Assembly: GCA_029378245.1 (NCBI GenBank)
Contig: JARKIF010000010.1
Coordinates: forward strand, 1,240,001 to 1,304,000
Direction of reading: 5' to 3'
DNA from: Roridomyces roridus
Lineage: Eukaryota > Basidiomycota > Agaricomycetes > Agaricales > Mycenaceae
DNA: 64,000 nt
Part shown: positions 35,270-46,400 of the stretch, in pieces
How positions within the stretch are numbered: the first letter of the stretch is position 1
Layout: every line of letters starts with the position of its first letter
The notes under the pieces: model-generated
Database searches by the model: none
What the model saw: only the letters and a program-made list of their open reading frames with translations
What the model was told of the DNA's origin: nothing
Position numbers and translations under genes: made by a program

Positions 35270-36374
35270 ATGGCTTACTCCTATCGCAAAGACCGCGTCC
35301 ATTGGATCGGGATTCATAAACTACTTCCGAATGTCGCGGTGGATGACTTCAAGAACAGGCTCGAGCTGCTGGTGACAAAATCCCTCGGTTTCCCGGTCGT
35401 TCAAAATCTAATTCAGTTGGATTTTGTGGGTCCTTTGTTGCTGGGTGCACGTTTCTGGTGCTCATCAACCTCGTCTGCTGCAGATCATTTCGAACAACGT
35501 GCTGGACAATTACGTCGAAGCTGCTGGACTGCCTGCACCACGTCCGATAGTTTTGTCGAGGGGTGAATACGCGGTATGGAGTTTTCTTCCACCTGTAACA
35601 CCACTCGTCCAACCGAGATCTTCTTTCCTGAATAGACTAGGGACCATGTCGTGCAGGTACGGCCATGAAAAATACATGGACATGTGCATATCTCATCCCA
35701 ACCCCAGATCGCTGAGGATCCAGGTGTACAATTACTTGTCCAACAAGCCCCGGAGCTGAAGACTGGTCAAAATCTCTCTGTCCTGGTCGCCGACAGCATG
35801 GTCCTCATGGACAAAGAATCTCAGACTAACTCGAACAATAGAGTGCATCGCTTCGTCATCCACGAGGTTCCTGATGGCGTGGCACCACAGGAGTGCGAAA
35901 AGAAGCTGGCTGCGATTTCGGAGCGATTCAACAAACTTGCCGTTTTCCAGAAGAATGTGCTCAGGCGCACGGTGGTGAGTGCTTGTCGAACCGCAATCAT
36001 GACGAGTTGTTGTCCGACTCATGTGTGTGATAGTTCGCAACCAGCGTCGATAATCTCGACTCTGCGATGCACCAGCTTGATTTTCAGATCGCAAAACACG
36101 CTTTCATCTATCATGCAGAATACGAGGTGCGCATATGCCGCAGTGCCTTTTATTTTCAATTCTCACATTTGTATTGGTATCCAGAACCGTGACACTATGA
36201 TAGAGGTGCGTCCATATTTTTGCCTCTGCAAAAAAACCGCCTAACCCTGCTGTTTTTCTGCTTCAGCTGGTCAACAGCGCCGAATACAAACAGGCTCTTG
36301 CTGAAATGAAGAAAATATGCAACGTCACCATGTTTTGCGCCGATATCGTTAGTACCAAGTTGAACGAGAATTGA
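35270..36374 (+). CDS. Tandem-array gene copy B
   Basis: Exons 35270..35425, 35484..35573, 35636..35656, 35708..35974, 36034..36126, 36185..36205 and 36267..36374 give 251 residues, with the same seven-exon plan as copy A. Conserved points: YRKDRVHWIGIHK at the start, IISNNVLDNYVEAAGLPAP, the SNNRVHRFVIHEVP start of the second half, VFQKNVLRRTV, and the end YKQALAEMKK with CADIV. Exon 1 is one codon shorter than in A. All splice sites are GT-AG and no internal stop is present, so it looks functional. The function was not recognised. Confidence 0.78.
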
Positions 36375-36480
36375 GAGTGACCGTCGGAGCTCCGGATTCC
36401 TGGGAAAAAATACGCTTGTACAAGTACTTACCACTGAGAATCGAAAAACTTCTGCCGCTGATTGATGACCGATCATTTAT

Positions 36481-36880
36481 GATCACCATCACTCAACTTC
36501 TTCTCTCACGCACACCGGTGCACTGACAGGGTAGAATGCCTCGGATGAGACCTGGCTCGGAGGCTCTTTGGGACAATCTGTCGCGCCCACAACCGCGAAA
36601 CGGGGCACCCCGAGGTTGGCTCCAGGCTCGACCGGCTGCCACCTGCTCGTTGGCCCATGCTTACAAGTCACAGGCTTTTCGCGCTTCTACTCTTAGTTTG
36701 TCTCATCTTCGCGTTTTCGCACAAATCCTGAACTTAGCCAGCAGACATCCCTGGCCAGAGTTCAACCCTTTTGCTTCCCAAGCAGCTGTGATCCTTTGGT
36801 GATCCTGGTAACTGGAACGCGGAGTTGAAGCAGGGCGTCAAAGCCCTTCGATCCACCGGGCTATCTTGGGTGACTTTCCT
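36481..36880 (+). pseudogene. Amidase relic after array copy B
   Basis: The 5' part is well kept: ATGCCTCGGATGAGACC at 36536, then an ATG at 36659 opening MLTSHRLFALLLLVCLIF, the leader of the amidase family. A stop follows and later exons are reduced to short matches (GAGTTCAACCCTTTTGC and GGCGTCAAAGCCCTTCGA). This copy keeps the ATG that the full-length copy downstream has changed to GTG. Confidence 0.7.
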
Positions 36881-37285
36881 CGGTCGGATACGGCAAGTCT
36901 AACAGGCTTTCGGAGACCATCTACTTATTTACAATGTATGCCACACGGGACCGTGCATCTGCTCTTGAATCATCTCGGCTCAACTCCGACCGCCCCGTGG
37001 GCTTGAGTCTGGCTAATGGACACGGCAAATCTAATAGGCTTTCGGAGACTATCGTTGGCCGCGAGACTTTTCAATGCACGCCAGATGGACCCTGCATCTT
37101 TGCGGACATTCGATTAACTCACAGGTGTGAACCTATTTTCTCTCGCCAAAGCTAAACAGGCGTATGAAAGGAAGCTTCCTGTGAGAACAGACACAGAACT
37201 CCCCGACCTTTCACTCGGGACCACGGCATACACTTCCAAGTTTTCCGTATAACTTCTTCAGCACTGCCCTTTACCCTCGCTAATC

Positions 37286-38355
37286 ATGTCTTCCTCGTAC
37301 AACAAGGACCGTGTCTATATCCTCTCCATTCACAAGGCACCCACCCATCTCTCCGCGGAGGATTCCAAGGCCAGGTTCACGTCCTTGAGCGGAGAGTGGA
37401 TCAATGTCCCCGGTTCCAAGACTCGCAAAATGCACCTTGTGCGTAATTCGAGTTTGTTTGCAACGACTTGTAACCACTTGGCCCTAGATTATATCGAACA
37501 ACATGCTGGATGAATATCTCCAAGATGCTGGATACCCTGTGCCTCCTCTCACAGGCATGGGCCGGACCGAGTTTGAGGTACGAGCTCGATTCTCTGAGAC
37601 TTTGAATGCTCACCATGGTACAGAGTCTGGACAACTTGTCTGAGGTACGTCTGGGTGGCAGTAATCTTCCATCGTCGTCACTCAGAGCTCCTGTGTAGAC
37701 CATTAAACTGGGTGCCGGCTACTTTGAAAATCCGGAATACAAGCCCGAGCGTGGAGCGTCTCTGTTCATTGCTGAGAGCCGGATCCTCATCGACAAGCAC
37801 TCAACTCGCAGTGTGGACGAGAGAGTGCATCGGTTCATTATCTTTGAGGTTCCGGAAGGCAGCGAGCTGCAGGAGCGCGAGCTCGAGGAGAAATTGGATG
37901 AATTGGTTGGCCGCTTCGTTCGGCTTCCTGCAGAGCAGAAGAATGTCCTCAAGTTGACGCAGGTAAGCCCCTTACCTTTTCACAGTTATTAATTCGGTTC
38001 GACGATAATCGATCCGTATAGTGGCGCCAAGCACAAAGTTCCAACATGCTCGCGAACCAACTCAATATTCGCCACGGGAAGCGAGTATTCATTTTTGAGC
38101 AGGAATTGGAGGTATCGTGGCTCCACTACTGACATATCTTCAAGTTCTCATCCAGTGCCCATAGAACAAGGCTGATCTGATGGAGGTGTGTTCGCATCGT
38201 CCCAGACCAGTAACATGCTACATAATGTGTTGTCCTTCCAGTTGCTCTACGACCAAGAACATATGGATGTCCAAGCTGAATGTAACAAATTATTCAATGT
38301 CACGATGTTCACGGCGGATGTGATCACCAAGTTGGACAGAGATGGAGGCAGATAG
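37286..38355 (+). CDS. Tandem-array gene copy C (most diverged)
   Basis: Exons 37286..37438, 37488..37577, 37624..37644, 37699..37962, 38022..38111, 38165..38185 and 38242..38355 give 250 residues. The exon plan, including both 21 nt exons, is that of copies A, B and D, but the protein is much more diverged: YNKDRVYILSIHK at the start, IISNNMLDEYLQDAG, DERVHRFIIFEVPEG, QKNVLKLTQ, and the end FTADVITKL. It has no amidase relic after it, and its promoter lacks the ACTGRCGATTAGC element although the upstream CCAAAGCTAAACAGGCG block is present. It is probably the older branch of the array. Confidence 0.75.
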
Positions 38356-38653
38356 CGGACGTTCCAGCAATGTCTTGGTGTGACAATGTCTTCTTGTAAT
38401 ACTAGTGCGGAATTGTTTGAGCGACTTTCACTGACGAGAATGGGCAGTCAGCGTCAGCGTATACGGTTTAGCTTGCTAGATTCAACTCAGGTGGAACCCC
38501 GGGACCCGGGCCGCCAAAAGCGTGGATTCGAGGGTCTCTGCGAGCATGTGAGCAAAGTCAGGATAGTGGCGAACTCGTTCAACCGTGGGACGGCTGGGTC
38601 TTGTGCCGTGCAGATTCTCGCGAAGGCGTGCTTCCGGTCTCAGGGCGAAAGGT

Positions 38654-38840
38654 AAACTGACGATTAGCACCGACAGGAAGCTCAAGGTGAGAGTGTCCAA
38701 CTATACAATGAATTAATTTTGAATATGGTTCTCCGAGGCTTACAATCTCCCGCTCGCATGTAAGATATAAACTTCTGGTCGGACGCGGTGACCTCTGACC
38801 TCCTCTGACCCTCTCCCATGTCTTCCTTCTGTCGCTGGCC
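38654..38840 (+). promoter_or_regulatory. Orphan promoter copy fused to truncated array gene start
   Basis: The ACTGACGATTAGCACC element (from 38656) and AGATATAAA (38763-38771) are followed by ATGTCTTCCT at 38818, the first bases of the array gene. The sequence then jumps to TCTGTCGCTGGCCAAAG, which is intergenic DNA found before copies A and C. This is the scar of a recombination that removed a gene copy. Confidence 0.6.
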
Positions 38841-38969
38841 AAAGTCAAACTGGCGTATGGGACGGAGAAGGAAGCTGCCTGTGAGAAAAAACACAGTACT
38901 ATTGGAATTCTTTCGCCTCGGCCTCCAGGGTCTCGCGGAGGTACTGCTTCTTGTCTCAGGGCGAAAGGT

Positions 38970-39072
38970 AAACTGACGATTAGCACCGACAGTAAGCTCG
39001 GGGTGAGAGTCTTCTGTGGAACTATAGAGCCTCAAGAGGTCCCTCAGGCTTAGCACTCGCATTCGATATAAA
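38970..39072 (+). promoter_or_regulatory. Conserved promoter block of array copy D
   Basis: Same element order as before copy A: ACTGACGATTAGCACC (from 38972), AGTAAGCTCGGGGTGA, then GATATAAA at 39065-39072, with the ATG at 39119. Confidence 0.55.
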
Positions 39073-39118
39073 CTCCCGGTGTTCCTTGAGCGCTCCAATA
39101 CCTCTGCAGATCTGCCCA

Positions 39119-40209
39119 ATGTCTTCCTCCTATCGCAAAGACCGCGTCCATTGGATCTCAATCCACAACAAACTTCCGAATGTCACAGTGGATGACTTCA
39201 AGGGCAGGCGCGAGCTCCTGGTCAAAGAGCACATCAATATTCCGGTGGTACAAGAAAATCTGGTCAAATTGGATTTCGTGGGTGTCGTTGCTTGCTGGGG
39301 GCGGTTTCTGGCATTGACGTCCTTCGCCCGTTTCAGATAATTTCGAACAACATGCTGGACGATTACATCAAAGCTGCTGGATTACCTGCGCCAAGTCCGG
39401 TAATTTTGCTGAGCGGTGAATGCGCGGTATGGAGTTTTGTTTCACTTGCGACATCATTCGTCTAACCGAGATTCTTTCTCGTTCTAGACTAGGGACCATG
39501 TGGTGCAGGTATGGTCATGATAGATATATGACAGTGTATGTATCTCACCCTGACCCCAGATTACCGATGATCCAGGGGTACAAGCCCTTGTTCAACAATT
39601 CCCGGAATTGAGACCCGGTCGAAATGTCTCCGTCCTCGTCGCCGATAGCAAGGTCCTCCTGGACAAAGAATCTCACATCAGTCCGAGCAATAGAGTGCAT
39701 CGTTTCGCCATGCTCGAGGTTCCTGAGGGAGTGGCACCACATGATTGCGAAGCGAAGCTGGATGCGCTTTCGAATCGGTTCACAAAACTTGCCCTTGTGC
39801 AGAAGAATGTGCTCAGGCGCACAGTGGTGAGCCCCTCCTCAGTATTTGGTTGTGTGGCATGCCTTGAAATTTCGATACTGTAGTTGGCCACCAGCGTCGA
39901 CAATCTTGACTCTGCGATGCGTCAGCTTAATGTGCAGCTCGCAAAACTTCCCACTTTCATCATTCAGGAAGAGTATGAGGTACGAACTCTATTTCTGCAA
40001 TGTCTTCAATTTCAACATGATACATGTAGACTCAAAGCAATATGATGGAGGTGCGTTCATCTTTGCGTCTGCATGCCTAAAATACACCTAACCTTGTCAC
40101 TCAGCTGCTCAACAGCGCGGAATACAAACAGATTCTTGTCGAAATCAAGAAAATATTCAGTACCAGCATCTTTTGCGCAGATGTCATTACCATGTTGAAT
40201 AACGCCTGA
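39119..40209 (+). CDS. Tandem-array gene copy D, upstream of full-length amidase
   Basis: Exons 39119..39277, 39337..39426, 39488..39508, 39560..39826, 39884..39979, 40030..40050 and 40105..40209 give 252 residues. It is closest to copy A: the first 40 codons and promoter are nearly the same. It has YRKDRVHWISIHNKLP, IISNNMLDDYIKAAGLPAP, SNRVHRFAMLEVPEG, LVQKNVLRRTV and FCADVITML. The amidase begins only about 150 bp downstream in the same direction, so the pair may be co-regulated. No targeting signal was seen, so this product is probably cytosolic while the amidase is exported. Confidence 0.78.
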
Positions 40210-40357
40210 GAATGGAGCTCCGTGTAAATCGTTTGTACAAGTACGAATCGAGAAGTGTTTTCTGATGGCCGAGACTTTGATAATCACAATGGTTGATCGC
40301 TGATCACATCTGTCATCGGCTTATCTTCTTCTCTCATGCTCCCCGAAGCAAAGTGGA

Positions 40358-42652
40358 ATGCCTCGGATAAGGCCCGGCTCGGAGGTGCTTTGCGACAACC
40401 TTCCACTCCCCCAACCACGAAACGGAGCACCCCGAGGTTGTTCGAGCAGTGGTCACCGTTGCGTGCTAACGACTCACAGACTTTTCGCTCTTCTCCTTCT
40501 AGTTTGCCTTATTCTCGCGCAAATCTTCCACGTCTTCAGCAGTGGCACGTCAAGAAAGGTTCTACCCGACCTTTACGAGGCCTCTGTGCTGGAGCTGCAA
40601 GCCGGTCTGGATGCTGGGGTCTTTACGAGCGTCGATCTGGTCCGAGTGCGTACCTGTGCATATCTTGTGAGTTATTCCTCATTGACCACCAGGCGTACTT
40701 TGCCCGCATCGAAGAGGTCAACATCGACGGTCCCGGCTTGCGCGCTGTCATCGAGGTCAGCCCTTCTGCGCTCAAAGAGGCAGCGATATTGGATGCGGAG
40801 CGCAAGCGCAGCGGGAGGCGGAGTTTGCTGCATGGGATACCAGTCTTGCTCAAGGTGTGTGTGGGTGCCAAAGTTATTCAACACCCGCTCACGCATCCTA
40901 GGACAATATTGCTACGTCGGATGGTGCAGCGTTCACTGCTCTGATCCCGTTACCCTCCTGAATGTCCCGCAGGCATGAACACGACGGCGGGATCTTATAG
41001 TCTACTGGGCTCGATCGTTCCCGAAGATGCTGGGGTCGTCAAAAAGCTTCGTGCAGCTGGGGCCATCATCTTGGGTTTGGCTTGGCCTTGGTTATCTATC
41101 TGAGACTCTTTTCTTATACGGTTCAGGCAAAGCCAATCTTTCTGAATTCTCGCAAGCGCGAAGTCAAACTCTTCCCGTTGGATGGTCTGGCCGTGGTGGT
41201 CAAAGTGTGTGCTGACTTGTTCTTTTGAACGTGTGCCTGACGCCCATTAAGCGACTAACGCGTACTTTCCGCGTGCCAATGCGTGCGGCTCTTCTTCCGG
41301 CTCCGGCGTCGCAGCGTCTATTGGGCTCGCGGCGATCACACTCGGATCAGAAACCGACGGCAGTATCACGTGTCCCAGCGCCGTCAATAACATCGCAGGA
41401 ATCAAACCCACCCTCGGGCTGACCTCTCGCGCTGGAGGTCTGTGCATCCTTGCACTCGTTGAAAGTCGTTGAACTCATCCTCACCCGCGCCAGTGATTCC
41501 CATATCTATGCACCAGGACACGATAGGCCCTATGACCCGCTCCATCGCAGACGGCGCCATCGTGCTGTCCATCATCGCAGGTCCAGACCCAAACGACAAC
41601 TTCACCCTCGCTCAGCCTGCTGTCGTCCCCGATTTTACACAGGCGCTCAAAAAGGATGCGTTGAAGGGCAGGCGCATTGGTGTGCCGCGCCGAGTCTTCA
41701 TGAACAACAGCATCACGGGCAACGATCCTTCTATCAACATTGCTTTCGAACGAGCTTTGCTGACGCTCAAAGAACTCGGTGCGACCATCGTGGATCCTGC
41801 CGACTTGCCTTCGGCGGAGGAGTTCAGCAATCGGACTTACGTTGTCACCAGGGCTGACATGAAGGTATAACCCTCGTTTCAGTTCAATTTTACCTCACAC
41901 AAAATGCAGTATCAACTGAACGAGTACTTCCAAGCGTTGCTGGAAAACCCCTCCGGTGTTCGCAGCGTTGCCGATTTGATCAGATTTAACGACGACCATC
42001 CTGAATTGGAGAAGCCCGAGGGATTCGAAGACCAGACGTCGTAATTACACTAGCGCTCATCCCTTCGTTGTACTGTCTAATCTTCTTTCAGCCTAATTAA
42101 CATGAACGCTTCGAATGGATTTGATGCCGAGTACTTTGCTGGGAGAGCGCGGAACCACGACATGGGTAGCACTCGCGGCATCGACTTTGTTCTCAACCAA
42201 TTCGGTCTGGATGCTCTGGTCTCCCCCTCCGCCTTCGTCACCACCCCCGCAGGTGTGCTGGCATTTAGCTGTTTTTGCCTTGATTAAATCCCGACTTGCA
42301 GCGGTCGTTGGATATCCACTCGTCACAGGTGCGCAGATCAATATTCCAATCCGACTGCTCCCTGACTTTCTCAAGTCCCTCTGGGTTTTCATCCTGAGAA
42401 CGTGACGTGAGTATTTCTTTCACAATATTCTTATACTGCTCAAAATTGTTTTATCCCAGGATGATACCCATGGGCGACACAGTGTACCCCGCCCCCGGCA
42501 TGCCTTTCGGACTCACGTTCTGGGGCACGAAATTCACGGATTTCGAGCTGATTGGCTTCGCCTATGCGTACGAGCAGAAGACGCAAACGCGTTTGAAGCG
42601 GAGGGCGTACCCTGCTGCGATCCCGAAGACTCAGCTTGGGGACGTCATGTAA
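40358..42652 (+). CDS. Amidase-signature enzyme, twelve exons, altered N-terminus
   Basis: Exons 40358..40645, 40693..40854, 40902..40923, 40973..41074, 41127..41204, 41252..41437, 41494..41864, 41910..42040, 42092..42252, 42302..42328, 42376..42406 and 42460..42652 give 583 residues. The triad is intact: LLKDN, GSSSGSG and SETDGSI. All seven introns of the 19.1 kb paralog are shared, plus four more. The expected start, before the LFALLLLVCLIL leader, is GTG (40463); the only in-frame ATG nearby is 40358, adding about 35 residues before the leader. It is therefore either an N-terminally extended, possibly membrane-anchored form, or made from another start. Confidence 0.82.
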
Positions 42653-42795
42653 CTGTTCCCGCCTCGTCGATTTTCTGTATCCCGTTTGTGGGTTTTCACT
42701 TTCAAGTTTTTATTACTTCCTACTGCTTCTCGAGTTGTTCGCCCGTGTTTTTCTTACCTATATTTCGATTTTTCCGGCTGACGCCGACTCATCAA

Positions 42796-43174
42796 ATGCC
42801 CGGCCTCCGCGGTTGCCTTGTATCGGCGGCCTGTTTTTTTTTGTTGCTGGTTGTCATCTTGAACCTAGGGCTCAGCGCTCTCCGGCATTTTGTCGGGCTC
42901 TCATCTCGCCAGGTAATTGGGAACCCGACGCCGGATGCATTGGCTTGTGATTCTACTACGCTGGATTTTCCCACTCATGTCTATCTTGTCGCCTCCGAAG
43001 ATTCGGACAGAAGCAGTTCTCGAACCCCACACTACCCCGCATTCGTCACACGTGGTGAATGGGGGCGACCGAGGGGCGACGGCAGTCGCTTGACGACTGC
43101 ATATGTAGGTTCTCTGGTCATTTCCCTGCCTCTATTCGCTGGGAGTTCACCTTTTCCAGGCCGCCGAGACGTGA
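42796..43174 (+). CDS. Possible small signal-anchored protein
   Basis: Exons 42796..43104 and 43160..43174 give 107 residues. A hydrophobic segment near the start (LVSAACFFLLLVVILNLGLSAL) would anchor a short polar domain outside the membrane. The intron has good GT-AG ends and the second exon adds only four residues before TGA. No family was recognised, and the call rests on hydrophobicity and frame only. Confidence 0.35.
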
Positions 43175-43365
43175 TGACATCCGTCCGTCGACCTGCGCAG
43201 TGGTCCCGTGGTCCCCTGCATGATCAGCTGGGGAACCGGCGGCCCTGTGGTCATGTTGACAATGTCGACGGTGGTAATAATAATCAACGGTCTGCCATAA
43301 AAAGCGACAGAGATGCATGCGGGTGTTCCTGAGACCCCAGGATCCTTGTGGTCGCGCTCACCGAT

Positions 43366-45689
43366 ATGTCGCTGCTCAAGTTCGGGATTGTTTCGCTCCT
43401 CTTCCAAGCCCGCGCGGCGGTTGGCGCAGCTCTGGCTGCCCCTACCATCAAGCTCGACAATGGGGTTTTCACCGGCACTGTGGCCTCGTCCAACACGCAG
43501 AGTTTCCTCGGCATTCCGTTTGCTCTTCCACCGTGAGTCTTCGTTTGCATCTGTACCTGTATCGTTGTTGATTTTATTGAAAAGAATCGGCAACTTGCGG
43601 CTCAACTTGCCCGTCCCAAACGCGCCGTACAATGGCTCTTTCACGGCCACCGCAATTGGACTCGCGTGCCCGCAACAGGCTATTGATCTGCCCATTCTTA
43701 CTGGGTCGGTTCTCTCGCATTTTTCTTCTGATTTGATCTGACCACAAAGTTAAACAGACTTCCCTCAGAGGTAGTCGACGATGTCGTCAACTCGATCTTC
43801 GGAATCGTCTTCCCAGATTCCGAGGACTGCCTCACGATCAATGTCATTAAGCCCGCGACGGCTACTTCGACCTCCAAACTCCCTGTCCTCGCCGTACGTC
43901 TGTTCTTATTCATCGTTTGACCAAAACTGACGACTCATCGCAGTGGATCTTTGGAGGCGGGTTCGAGCTTGGGAGTACTGAGATGTGAGTCCGTTAGTGG
44001 ACCTGTTCTTTCTTGCAGTTGACGCGAATGAATAGGTACGATGGAACCGCCCTCGTTGAGCGATCGATTGCTCTCGGTGAACCAATTGTCTACGTCTCGA
44101 TGAACTATCGTGTTTCTGGTAGGTTTAAATGCGTCTTCTTGAGGTTTGAATTGACTTCGTACTCTTTTTAGCATTCGGATTCATGCCTGGCAAGGAAGTA
44201 CGCGCCGCGGGAGTGGGAAATCTTGGACTTCAAGACCGTAAGTCCTCGTTGAGAAACGATAACTCGTCACTGATCACATTGTCAGAACGCGAGGCGTTGC
44301 GGTGGGTTCAGAAATACATCACGGCGTTTGGTGGGGATCCGACCAAGGTGACGATGTAAGCGCGAGACACCCATCCTTCACTGCGTTGACTGAATTGAAT
44401 GCGTACAGTTGGGGCGAATCCGCTGGCGCGATTTCCGTTTCCCTGCAGATGCTTGCCAATGGCGGGGACACGGAAGGTCTCTTCCGCGGTGGCTTCATGC
44501 AGTCGGGGTCCCCGGTGCCCGTTGGCCCTATTGAGAACGGGCAGAAGTGTATGTTTTCTTTTTCCTCCGCTGCACGCCTCGAGTCTGATGATTGGCACAG
44601 ACTACGACGCGATGGTGGAGCAGACAGGATGCTCCGGCGCTGCTGACACCCTCGCATGCTTGCGCACTGTGCCGTATGCCCAGTTCAAGGCAGCGCAAAA
44701 CGCGTCTCCCGGAATCTTTGCGTATCAGTCGTTGGTTCTTGCGTGGCTGCCCCGCGAGGACGGCGTGTTCCTGACGGACAATCCTCAACTCCTCATTCAG
44801 CAGGGCAAGGTCGCCAATGTCCCGATTGTCACCGGGGATGTATGTTGTCCGCTCTTCAATTTCATATTACTGATGGCGCCGTTACTACTCAGTGTGACGA
44901 CGAGGGCACGCACGTCATGTCTATCCACGATTCTGACCATTCGACTTACCCTCCACCAGGTTGTTCTCTTTATCCACGGTCAACATCACGTATGCCACTT
45001 CATCCCAGCGCCGAAGCTCTTGAACTGACGAATCCGGAACAGCACGGACGCCCAGTTCCTCACGTATATCAAGCAATTCTGGCTCCCGGAAGCGACCGAT
45101 GCACAAGGCGCTCAGCTAAACTCGGTTTACCCGAGCGATCTCCCCGACGGGTCGCCTTTCAACACCGGGCTTTTGAACGGCTTGACACCGCAGTTCAAAC
45201 GTATTGCGGCGTTCCAGGGAGACGCTGTATTCCAAGCTCCACGCCGATTCTTCCAGAACGCGCTGTCGGGTAAACAGAACATGTGGGCGTTCCGTGCGTT
45301 GGTTTTGATTTTTGGTGCATCGTCTCGAGTTGATTTGTACTCTATCAAAGTGAACAGCCGGCTCAAGGCTGTTCCGTTGCTCGGCTCGGTGAGTGTCGAC
45401 TTTATTCTAGAATTCGACCGACGCTGAGCTTTTCTACCAGTTCCACGGCTCGGATATCCTCCAAGTATATGACGAGGTCGGAAGCGAGCTCATGGACTCG
45501 GTCATCAACTTTGCCGTCAACCTGAACCCTAATGGCCATACGTTGCCCAACTGGCCGCAGTGGACGACCAAGACCCCGAATATGCTGCAACTCCTTGATG
45601 GCCTCATCGCCACGACAATAACTCAGGATACATACCGCGCGGCGGGTATGCAGTTCTTGGCGAACATTACGCTGGAGTTCCCTATTTGA
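43366..45689 (+). CDS. Secreted type-B carboxylesterase/lipase
   Basis: Fourteen exons: 43366..43532, 43585..43704, 43758..43893, 43944..43984, 44036..44118, 44172..44237, 44286..44355, 44409..44548, 44601..44839, 44893..44909, 44960..44989, 45043..45293, 45351..45388 and 45441..45689, giving 548 residues. A signal peptide (KFGIVSLLFQARAAVGAALA) is followed by the alpha/beta-hydrolase core: EDCLTINV, the oxyanion-hole WIFGGGFE, nucleophile Ser232 in GESAG, and catalytic His468 in FHGSD. Members hydrolyse carboxylic esters outside the cell. The intron after CDDEGT appears to use a GC donor (44910); a GT donor nine bases later would insert three residues into the conserved CDDEGTLFSLS motif. 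Confidence 0.9.
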
Positions 45690-46400
45690 AGAGGATGGCC
45701 TTTTTTCTATCTATTTGGTTCGTTGTTATACTCGCCTTGTTGTGTTTATACCACGGTTGTATGTATTTAAAAGTGTAACCTTGTGAAGGTAAAAAATGTT
45801 GAATCAAATTCTTTATCGAGAGCGGGGTAGGGATATCGACGGTGAGGGCGTTTAGTGGAATATGCCCTGAGCGGGAACGGCGAAATGATTACTGTCCAAG
45901 AGGGGCGATCGACATCGATTCCGGGGAAGCGGACGGGTCGATTTTACTCGTAAATGGACTGGGATTACAGCATATCGCTGATTTTTAACGACACTCCACA
46001 GAGACTCCAAATCAACAGCTTGATATCGGGACCGATGGATTCGACTCCCAATCTCTTCCACTGGTCTGGTGGCGGTGAGTAACCCATACCAGATGATATA
46101 TGATACCTGGTTCAGAATCGTCGATGGATCAAGATCGTGAAAAGGGAGGAGAGACCTAGGTAAGCCGCATCCTGTCTGGATATTGATGAGCGAACGAGGA
46201 CACAACTTATAATCAAGCCATACATACAACGCCTTGGGCCAGTTGACTCCCGACACGTTTCTGCTTGTGTATTATGTAGCTATGAAACTGAGCCATGATG
46301 GCCAAGATGAGGGTGAATAGGGAACAACATCGAATCAGAGGCCTCCGACTCGCCGCATGGTTCACTGCAGCCACGGTGACGTAAATCCCAATCGCAAGTT
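45690..46400. other. Convergent intergenic spacer
   Basis: 3' side of the esterase (plus) and of the GFA gene (minus). No gene or repeat was seen. Confidence 0.45.
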
